From Chloroflexota bacterium (GTDB lineage Bacteria > Chloroflexota > Limnocylindria > Limnocylindrales > CSP1-4), in NCBI GenBank assembly GCA_021786915.1, contig JAJYMP010000253.1, forward strand, positions 1-6,082: DNA of 6,082 nt, given 5' to 3'. A program made the position numbers and the translations under genes. The stretch's first letter is position 1, and each line of letters opens with the position of its first letter. Below, one piece after another: positions 1 to 5,449 of this stretch. The notes under the pieces are model-generated. The model saw nothing but the letters and a program-made list of their open reading frames with translations. It was not told where the DNA came from and made no database searches.

Positions 1-281
1 TTGAGCGCCTCGGCGCTGGCCTTGACCACGAACGGGACGTACGAGAGGCCGATCCCGTCCTTCGCCTGGTAGCCACGCTTCTCGCGCTCGCGCAGGGCGA
101 CGAGCCGGGTGACGTCCACCTCCATCTGGAGGTACGCATGGGGCGCCTGGAGGGCGCGCGTCATCTGTGCCGCGATGCCCTTGCGCATCTGGCTCATGGG
201 GACGAGGACCTCGTCCGTGCCGGGCGGGAAGACGATGGCCGCCGGGGCCGGACCCCCGTTTTCCTGCCTCTCGGTTGACAT
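1..281 (-). CDS. 2-oxoacid dehydrogenase E2 catalytic core, N-terminal part (partial)
   Basis: This is the start of a dihydrolipoamide acyltransferase (E2), the component that moves an acyl group from a lipoyl arm to CoA. The 93 visible codons start at ATG 281-279 and run off the left edge. A strong GGAGG site (plus-strand cctcc at 289-293) lies 7 bases upstream and fixes the start. After about 26 low-complexity residues comes the typical E2 catalytic-domain opening: VPMSQMRKGIAAQM (residues 28-40), APHAYLQMEVDVTRLVALR (about 46-64), then a YVPFVVKASAEAL helix (81-93). Full E2 proteins normally carry one or more lipoyl domains and a peripheral-subunit-binding domain before this point. Neither is present here. 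The active-site His/Asp motif near the C-terminus lies outside the window. The gene is divergent from the glpD operon, whose last dehydrogenase gene is a free lipoyl domain, so the two may be halves of one E2. Family assignment is firm; substrate (pyruvate, acetoin, branched-chain or other) is unknown. Confidence 0.88.
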   Translation of the reverse strand, partial: MSTERQENGGPAPAAIVFPPGTDEVLVPMSQMRKGIAAQMTRALQAPHAYLQMEVDVTRLVALREREKRGYQAKDGIGLSYVPFVVKASAEAL

Positions 282-392
282 CCGCTCGCCTCCGTCAGCC
301 ATCTGCGCTTCCGCTGGACAACCCCTTGACAGGCATCCTAGCATATGTCCATTCATCTATTGCATAGCAATTCCAAGAAGCCGAAGCAAGCA
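282..392. promoter_or_regulatory. Divergent control region between E2 core and glpD operon
   Basis: This gap separates the E2 gene on the minus strand from the plus-strand operon and must hold the promoters of both, since no other intergenic space precedes either gene. It is less GC-rich than its surroundings from about 320 onward. A perfect consensus -35 hexamer TTGACA lies at 326-331 on the plus strand, but no good -10 is seen at 16-18 bases spacing (the candidates around 349-356 are poor). A perfect 5-base inverted repeat ATTGC-ATA-GCAAT occupies 359-371, and the GCATA motif recurs at 341-345 and 362-366, 21 bases apart, or about two helical turns. These could be operator half-sites for a shared regulator. 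The E2 ribosome binding site (289-293) is also inside the gap. The positions are seen; the promoter and operator roles are inference. Confidence 0.5.
359..371. promoter_or_regulatory. Candidate operator palindrome ATTGC-N3-GCAAT
   Basis: A perfect inverted repeat with 5-base arms and a 3-base centre lies in the divergent region, 28 bases downstream of the TTGACA hexamer and 21 bases before the chosen glpD ATG. A site here could block a plus-strand promoter. It is short enough to occur by chance, and no regulator gene is in view, so the regulator family cannot be assigned. If glpD instead starts at ATG 345, this palindrome would be inside the coding region. Confidence 0.3.
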
Positions 393-2096
393 ATGCGAGG
401 TCCAGCGGTGGTCCCGCCCAGTGCAGTCGACCTGGTTGTCATCGGTGCCGGCGTCAACGGCGCGGCTATCGCTCGCGATGCGGCCCATCGGGGGCTGCGC
501 ACGCTGCTAGTGGATGCCGTTGACCTGTGTGCGGGGACGTCGGGGGCCTCGAGCCGGTTGGTGCACGGAGGGCTCCGGTACCTAGAGCACTTCGAGTTCC
601 GCCTCGTGCGCGAGTCGCTGCGCGAGCGCGAGCGGCTGATCCACATGGCGCCGCATCTCGTGGCGCCGCTGGGCCTCTTGATCCCGTTCTACAAGCACAA
701 CCAGCGGCCAGCGTGGATGCTGCGGGCAGGGATGATCCTCTATGACGTCCTCTCCTTCGACAAGACGACGCCTCGACACTCGATCCTGTCGCGCGCGGAC
801 GTCGCGCGCCGCTATCCCGGCGTCAATCAGGAGGGACTGGTCGGCGCGGCGCTGTACTACGACGCGCAGGCACTCGACGCCGAGCGGCTCGCCGTGGAGC
901 AGACCCTCGACGCGGTCTCGGCCGGAGCGTCGGTGCTCACGCACCACCGCGCCGCACACCTCACCCTGCGGCCTGCAGGCGGGGCAACGGTCTCGCTCGT
1001 GGACGGCATCACCGGTGAGAGCTCGACCGTCGAGGCGGATGCGGTGATCGCCGCGGCCGGGCCGTGGGTGGACCTCGTGCTCGACCAGGTGGCGGGCGTT
1101 GAGGTCCCCCGGCTCATGGGCGGCTCGAAGGGGAGCCACATAACGGTGAAGGCCTTCCCGGGCGCCCCGGCCACCGGCGTCCACTACGAGGCGCGCTCGG
1201 ATGGACGCGCCATCCTGGTGCTGCCCATCGAGCAGGGCTACGTGCTGATCGGCTCGACCGACATCTTCTACGACGGCGACCCGGGCAAGGCTGTCTGCAG
1301 CGACGAGGAGATCGACTACCTCCTGACTGAGGTGAACCAGTTGATCCCGGCGGCGCACCTCCGCCCCGAGGATGTCCTCCACAGCTATGCCGGCATCCGG
1401 CCGCTGCCATTCGACCCCAAGGCGAAGTCCGAGGCCGAGGTGAGCCGCGGCCACCACGTCGTGCCCATCACGGGCGCACCCGGCCTGTTCGCCGTCACGG
1501 GCGGCAAGCTCACCACGCACGCTGCGCTCGGCAGGCTGGCGGTCGACAAGGTCCTCAAGTACCTCGCCAAGCGCCCCGGCGCGAAGGCGTCGTACCCGAA
1601 ATCCGCGGTCGAGCGCCTGCCGCTGCCCGGCGGCCGCACCGGCAACTGGACGGCCTTCGCCAAGGCATTCGGCGCCCGCCCCGACGTCGCCCCGGCGGTC
1701 TCGGCCCGCCTACTCAAGCTCTACGGCGTCCGGGCTGAGCGGGTCGTGGAGGTGGCCACTGCGGACGCGTCGCTGGGGGGCGTGATCCCCGGGACGGGCG
1801 ACGTCCTCGCCGCCGAGGTCGCTGTCGCCCTCCGCGAGGAGTACGCGCGGACCCTCGTGGACGTGATGGCTCGTCGCCTGCTGCTGACGCGCCGCGATGA
1901 CGCCGGCATGTCGGTGGCGCCCGCCGTCGCCCAGGTGTGCGCCCAGGTGGACGGCTGGGACGAGGCCCGCGTCGAGGCGGAACTCGCCGGCTTCTATGCC
2001 TGGGTGCCGCTGCTCCGGCCGCGTGCGCTCGAGAACTCCCGATCACCCGAGCCCGGCGTTGTGCCGGAACCCCTGCACGTCGAGGTGCCAGCATGA
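393..2096 (+). CDS. glpD: FAD-dependent glycerol-3-phosphate dehydrogenase family protein (GlpD-like)
   Basis: This enzyme family oxidises sn-glycerol 3-phosphate to dihydroxyacetone phosphate at the inner membrane surface and passes electrons to quinone through FAD. Numbering from ATG 393 (567 residues), the Rossmann FAD motif VVIGAGVNGAAIARDAA is at 15-31. The GlpD signature with SSRLVHGGLRYLEHFEFRLV covers about 53-72, AAGPWVD 221-227, KGSHI 246-250, IGSTD 286-290, SYAGIRPL 331-338 and GGKLTT 370-375. The last two contain the Arg and Lys that hold the substrate phosphate in E. coli GlpD. A helical C-terminal DAO_C-like cap follows (about 420-545). It is somewhat longer than E. coli GlpD (501 residues). 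The start is uncertain: ATG 345 adds 16 unconserved residues and would put the palindrome in the gene, while GTG 408 has the best GAGG site (397-400). The stop overlaps the next ATG (ATGA). An erythritol-phosphate or other polyol-phosphate dehydrogenase of the same family is a realistic alternative. Confidence 0.9.
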   Translation: MRGPAVVPPSAVDLVVIGAGVNGAAIARDAAHRGLRTLLVDAVDLCAGTSGASSRLVHGGLRYLEHFEFRLVRESLRERERLIHMAPHLVAPLGLLIPFYKHNQRPAWMLRAGMILYDVLSFDKTTPRHSILSRADVARRYPGVNQEGLVGAALYYDAQALDAERLAVEQTLDAVSAGASVLTHHRAAHLTLRPAGGATVSLVDGITGESSTVEADAVIAAAGPWVDLVLDQVAGVEVPRLMGGSKGSHITVKAFPGAPATGVHYEARSDGRAILVLPIEQGYVLIGSTDIFYDGDPGKAVCSDEEIDYLLTEVNQLIPAAHLRPEDVLHSYAGIRPLPFDPKAKSEAEVSRGHHVVPITGAPGLFAVTGGKLTTHAALGRLAVDKVLKYLAKRPGAKASYPKSAVERLPLPGGRTGNWTAFAKAFGARPDVAPAVSARLLKLYGVRAERVVEVATADASLGGVIPGTGDVLAAEVAVALREEYARTLVDVMARRLLLTRRDDAGMSVAPAVAQVCAQVDGWDEARVEAELAGFYAWVPLLRPRALENSRSPEPGVVPEPLHVEVPA

Positions 2097-2989
2097 CTCT
2101 CGTTGCCCTGCCCGAACTGCTCGAACGCGCCGAGAAGGGACGCTACGCCGTCGGTTACTTCGAGGCGTGGGACCTCTACAGCCTCGAGGCGGTTCTCGCG
2201 GCGGGCGAGGCAGAGCAGTCGCCGCTGATCCTCGGGATCGGCGGCCTGTCCGCCAGCCATGAGTGGCTGCGCTCGCACGGGATCGAGGTGTACGGGGCCG
2301 CCCGCGAGGCGCTCGCCCGGCGCACGAAGCTTCCGACCGCCATCCTGTTCAACGAGGCCGACAGTCTCGAGGAGGCCGCGGCCGGGCTTCGCGCAGGCTA
2401 CAACGCGGTGATGATGCACACGCAGGGCTGGCCCTGGGAGCGTCTGGTGGCCGACACCAAGGCGCTCGTGAACGCCGCGCACGGGCTCGGCGTCGCCGTC
2501 GAGGGCGAGGTCGGCGCGCTGTCGGAGATGCGCGGGGGCGCGCTCGACGACTCGATCGGCCGCATGACCGGCGTGGACGAAGCCGTCGAGTTCGTCGGCG
2601 CCACGGGGGTCGACTGCTTGGCGGTTGCCGTCGGCAACGTTCACTTCGTCCATGACGATCACGTCCCCATCATCAACACGCAGCGTATTCGCGATATCGG
2701 CGCCGCCGTCCCTGTGCCGCTGGTGCTACACGGTGGCTCAGGGACGCCGGTTGACCAGGTGCAGGCCGCGATCGAGGCGGGGATCGCAAAGGTCAACGTG
2801 GGCACGCGCCTCAAGCGGATCTACGGCGCGGCACTAGATGCGGCTGTCCGGGCCGGCGGCTCGGACGCCAACCTCCTCCACGGCTCACGCCGCCCGGACG
2901 ACCTGAACGGCCGGGCGGCCAGAGCCGTCACGGCCGAGGTCCGTCGCCTGATGCAGGTGTTCGGCTCGAGCGGACGGGCTGCGGCATGA
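2093..2989 (+). CDS. Class II (zinc) aldolase family protein, fructose/tagatose-bisphosphate aldolase-like, atypical active site
   Basis: This 298-residue TIM-barrel protein aligns along its whole length with class II ketose-bisphosphate aldolases such as KbaY/GatY, which cleave a ketose bisphosphate into dihydroxyacetone phosphate and an aldehyde. Family landmarks are YAVGYFEAWDLYSLEAVLAA (18-37), AGYNAVMMH (101-109), VEGEVGALSE (136-145), GVDCLAVAVGNVHF (172-185), PLVLHGGSGTP (209-219) and KVNVGT (233-238). Two zinc-ligand histidines are kept, H184 and H213. The usual LDHH block, holding the catalytic Asp and the first zinc His, reads FNEA here (86-89), so Asp becomes N87 and His becomes E88. 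The usual MIDGS Asp is H109. The start is set by the ATGA overlap with glpD and a GAGG site at 2082-2085, 7 bases upstream. Translation is probably coupled on both sides, since its stop also overlaps the E1 start. The fold is secure. Whether it is an aldolase, and on what substrate, is open. Confidence 0.85.
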   Translation: MTLVALPELLERAEKGRYAVGYFEAWDLYSLEAVLAAGEAEQSPLILGIGGLSASHEWLRSHGIEVYGAAREALARRTKLPTAILFNEADSLEEAAAGLRAGYNAVMMHTQGWPWERLVADTKALVNAAHGLGVAVEGEVGALSEMRGGALDDSIGRMTGVDEAVEFVGATGVDCLAVAVGNVHFVHDDHVPIINTQRIRDIGAAVPVPLVLHGGSGTPVDQVQAAIEAGIAKVNVGTRLKRIYGAALDAAVRAGGSDANLLHGSRRPDDLNGRAARAVTAEVRRLMQVFGSSGRAAA

Positions 2990-5076
2990 CCGCGATCCGA
3001 AAGCCGTTGGCTCCCTCTGAGCCCAGCGGCGAACTGCTCGCAAGCCTCGGCCGCGAGCAGCAGGTCGGGCTGCTCGAGCAGATGACGCTGATCCGAGAGT
3101 TCGAGCAGGCCGCCTACCTGCGGTACCTCAAGAACGAGATCCCGGGCACGCTCCACCAGTCCCAGGGCCAGGAAGCCGTTGCGGTCGGCGTGTGCAGCAT
3201 CCTGCGGACCGACGACTGGATCACCTCCACGCACCGGCCCCACGGCCACGCGCTCGCCAAGGGCATGCGGCCGGACGTCGCGATGGCCGAGATCTACGGC
3301 AAGGAGCCAGGCGCCCTGCTCGGCCGCGGCGGCTCGATGCACCTGGGCGACACGTCGCTCGGCATCCTGCCCTCGATCGCGATCGTTGGCGGCGGCATCA
3401 CCATCGCCCCCGGCCTCGCGCTGGCCGCCAAGCGTCTCGAGCCCGGGCGGGTGGTGGTCTGCTTCTTCGGCGACGGCGCCTCGAACGAGGGCGCCTTCCA
3501 CGAGGGGCTCAACTTCGCCGCCGCGCTGGACCTGCCGGTTGTGTTCGTGTGCGAGAACAACCAGTACGGCGCGTCGACGCCGTTCGACGAGATCAGCCGG
3601 AACACCAACATCGCCTCGCGCGCGGGCGCCTACGGGATCCCAGGCGAGCGTGTTGACGGCATGGACGTGCTGACCGTCCGGGCAGCCGCCGAGCGCGCGG
3701 TGGCCCGCGCTCGGGCAGGCGAGGGGCCGTCGCTCATCGAGGCGATGACGTACCGCTACGTCGGCCACAGCCGGGGCGACGCCCGCGGCTACCGGTCCAA
3801 GGACGAGGAGGCCGCCTGGAAGGCGCGCGACCCCATCGACACCTACGCCGCGGCCCTGATCGGCCGCGGCGTGCCAGAGGAGGCGGTGGCCGCAGCCAAG
3901 GCCCGCGCCAAAGCGGCCATCGCGGAGGCCGTCGCCTTCGCCCAGGAGGCCCCCAAGGGCGACCCGGCCACGGCCATCGATCCGGCAGCCGTGTACGCCG
4001 CCCCTCCGGTCTCCCGCCCGGTCGGCGGCCCCCTCGCAGAGGGTCCCGCAGAGAGGACGCTCACCATCGCCCAGGCGCTCCGCGAGGGCATTCGCGAGGA
4101 GCTCGCGAGCGATCCCGGCCTCGTGCTCCTGGGCGAGGATGTCGGCGTCCCGGGCGGGTTCGGGGGGGCGTTCGGCGTGTACCTCGGCCTGGCCGAGGAG
4201 TTCGGCCGCGACCGGGTGATCGACACGCCGATCAGCGAGAAGGTCCTGGTCGGGGCGTCGATCGGCGGCGCGATCGCCGGCCTGCGGACGCTGCCCGACC
4301 TCCAGTACGCGGACTTCGTCTTCGAGGCGATGGACGAACTGGTGAACGAGGCCGCCAAGCTCCGGTACATGTCGGGCGGGCGCCTGTCGATCCCGATGGT
4401 GCTTCGCTGCCCGGTGGGCGCTACCCAGCGAGGCGCGCAGCACGCCCAGTGTCCCGAGAGCTTCTTCATGCACGTGCCCGGGATCAAGGTGCTCTGCATA
4501 TCCGACCCGTACACGGCGAAGGGCGGAATCAAGGCCGCCCTTCGCGACCCCGACCCGGTCCTGGTTTTCGAGCACAAACTCCTGTATGGCGCCAAGCGCA
4601 AGGAGGCGGGCTCGATCAACACGGTCGCGTACGTCCCCGAGGGGGACTACGTGACTGAGGTCGGCCAGGCGCGGTGCCGGCGACCCGGACGCGACCTCAC
4701 CGTGCTGGCCACCTTCACGCAGCTCTACACGGCGCTCGGAGTGGCGCAGGACCTGGCGGCCGAGGGGATCGAGGTCGAGGTGATCGATCCGGTCTGGCTC
4801 GCCCCGTTCCCGTGGGACGCGGTGTTCGAGAGCGTCCGCCGGACCGGTCGACTGGTGATCGCCCACGAGGCGAACCTGACCGGTGGCTGGGGCGCCGAGG
4901 TGGCCGCCCGGGTATCGGAGGCCTGCTTCGGCGACCTCCGCGCACCCGTTGCGCGGGTCGCCTCGAAAGACGTCCCCATGCCGTTCGCGCCGTGGCTCGA
5001 GGCTGCGGTGCTGCCGAGCCGAGATGCGCTTGAGCGCGCGATCCGGCAGAGCCTGACCCTGACCACACCGAGGTGA
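2986..5076 (+). CDS. Fused alpha-beta E1 component of a ThDP-dependent 2-oxoacid/acetoin dehydrogenase complex
   Basis: This 696-residue protein joins both E1 subunits. The alpha half (about 25-330) has RGGSMHLGD (114-122), the thiamine-diphosphate/Mg motif from GDG at 162-164 through NN at 191-192, and the conserved RYVGHSRGD loop (257-265). A linker rich in Ala, Pro and Gly (about 322-356) leads into the beta half. There LLGEDVG (381-387) carries the Glu (E384) that activates ThDP, followed by DTPISE (413-418), AKLRYMSGG (457-465), a GAQHAQ motif (483-488) and a transketolase C-terminal domain from about 560. E1 decarboxylates a 2-oxoacid, or cleaves acetoin, and loads the acyl group on a lipoyl arm. 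Alpha-beta fusions of this size are known in several bacterial groups. The start overlaps the aldolase stop as ATGA without a clear Shine-Dalgarno, suggesting coupled translation. The GAGGTG near its stop serves the lipoyl gene. The substrate is unknown; acetoin-dehydrogenase-like and branched-chain-like are both possible. Confidence 0.93.
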   Translation: MTAIRKPLAPSEPSGELLASLGREQQVGLLEQMTLIREFEQAAYLRYLKNEIPGTLHQSQGQEAVAVGVCSILRTDDWITSTHRPHGHALAKGMRPDVAMAEIYGKEPGALLGRGGSMHLGDTSLGILPSIAIVGGGITIAPGLALAAKRLEPGRVVVCFFGDGASNEGAFHEGLNFAAALDLPVVFVCENNQYGASTPFDEISRNTNIASRAGAYGIPGERVDGMDVLTVRAAAERAVARARAGEGPSLIEAMTYRYVGHSRGDARGYRSKDEEAAWKARDPIDTYAAALIGRGVPEEAVAAAKARAKAAIAEAVAFAQEAPKGDPATAIDPAAVYAAPPVSRPVGGPLAEGPAERTLTIAQALREGIREELASDPGLVLLGEDVGVPGGFGGAFGVYLGLAEEFGRDRVIDTPISEKVLVGASIGGAIAGLRTLPDLQYADFVFEAMDELVNEAAKLRYMSGGRLSIPMVLRCPVGATQRGAQHAQCPESFFMHVPGIKVLCISDPYTAKGGIKAALRDPDPVLVFEHKLLYGAKRKEAGSINTVAYVPEGDYVTEVGQARCRRPGRDLTVLATFTQLYTALGVAQDLAAEGIEVEVIDPVWLAPFPWDAVFESVRRTGRLVIAHEANLTGGWGAEVAARVSEACFGDLRAPVARVASKDVPMPFAPWLEAAVLPSRDALERAIRQSLTLTTPR

Positions 5077-5082
5077 GCACCC

Positions 5083-5334
5083 ATGGCTGAGGCGATCACG
5101 ATGCCCGAGCTCGGGCAGACCGTGGACGAGGGGACCATCGTCGAGTGGCTCGTGAAGCCCGGCGACACCGTGGAGCTGGGCCAGCCCATCTTCGTGGTCG
5201 AGACGGACAAGGCGAACGTCGACGTGGAGTCCATCGCCGAGGGCACCCTGCTCAAGATAGTCGTCCCCGGCGGGCAGACGGTCGAGACAGGGACGGTCCT
5301 GGCATGGGTCGGACAGCCCGGCGAGTCCGTCTGA
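5083..5334 (+). CDS. Stand-alone lipoyl (biotinyl/lipoyl attachment) domain protein
   Basis: This 83-residue protein is a single lipoyl domain and nothing more. It begins AEAITMPELGQTVDEGTIV (2-20) and continues WLVKPGDTVELGQPIF. The lipoylation hairpin ETDKANVDV spans 40-48, with K43 as the modified lysine, and the second half ends VLAWVGQPGESV. ETDKA is the classical lipoyl form rather than the biotin AMKM form, so this is a lipoate carrier. It would accept the acyl group from E1 and hand it to E2. No subunit-binding or catalytic domain follows: TGA at 5332-5334 ends it, and there is no second domain in another frame downstream. A GAGGTG site at 5070-5075, overlapping the E1 stop, sits 7 bases before ATG 5083. 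The 6-base gap to E1 indicates one transcript. The catalytic core is most likely the divergent E2 at 1-281, making this a diffusible arm comparable in role to GcvH (inference). Confidence 0.93.
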   Translation: MAEAITMPELGQTVDEGTIVEWLVKPGDTVELGQPIFVVETDKANVDVESIAEGTLLKIVVPGGQTVETGTVLAWVGQPGESV

Positions 5335-5449
5335 CGGACCAGCCCCAAGGACGGCGCGCCGGACGCGCGTGAAGGAGGAGCGCTGACCAGTAGGCACACG
5401 GGACGACCGAACGTGAGGCATCACGGACGAGAGGAGTGAGAGTAGGAAC
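5335..5449. other. Intergenic gap between lipoyl gene and binding-protein gene
   Basis: This 115-base gap is the only sizeable space within the plus-strand set. It contains a GC-rich stem-loop (5351-5370) and a strong Shine-Dalgarno-like AAGGAGG (5372-5378) that has no ATG, GTG or TTG at a usable distance. It also holds purine-rich stretches just before ATG 5450 (GAGGAG at 5431-5436, AGGA at 5444-5447). I see no convincing -35/-10 pair and no T-run terminator. Read-through from the dehydrogenase genes into the transporter gene is therefore likely, although a separate promoter cannot be excluded. Confidence 0.5.
5351..5370 (+). other. GC-rich stem-loop between operon segments
   Basis: The RNA can pair 5351-5352 with 5369-5370 and 5354-5358 with 5364-5368, leaving a bulged G at 5353 and a 5-base loop. 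It overlaps a perfect 10-base palindrome CGGCGCGCCG at 5352-5361. It starts 17 bases after the lipoyl-gene stop and is followed by GAAGGAGG rather than a U-tract, so it is not a standard intrinsic terminator. An mRNA-stabilising or processing hairpin that lets transporter and enzyme levels differ is possible. In sequence this GC-rich, chance is a fair alternative. Confidence 0.3.

Noticed and set aside
109..510. 133-codon plus-strand frame across the left control region
   Set aside because: It runs antisense through the E2 start, across the intergenic gap and into glpD in another frame; the product has no recognisable domain.
582..1520. 312-codon minus-strand frame inside the glpD-like gene
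   Set aside because: It is an antisense shadow of a well-supported GlpD coding region, with an Arg/His/Asp-rich composition and no family motif.
1937..2092. N-terminal extension of the aldolase-family protein by 52 residues
   Set aside because: The extension overlaps the conserved end of glpD, is Arg/Gly/Ala-rich and unlike the family. ATG 2093 has a proper GAGG site and aligns with normal aldolase N-termini.
5335..5372. Intrinsic terminator after the lipoyl gene
   Set aside because: A GC stem exists but no U-tract follows, so it does not meet the usual rule for an intrinsic terminator.
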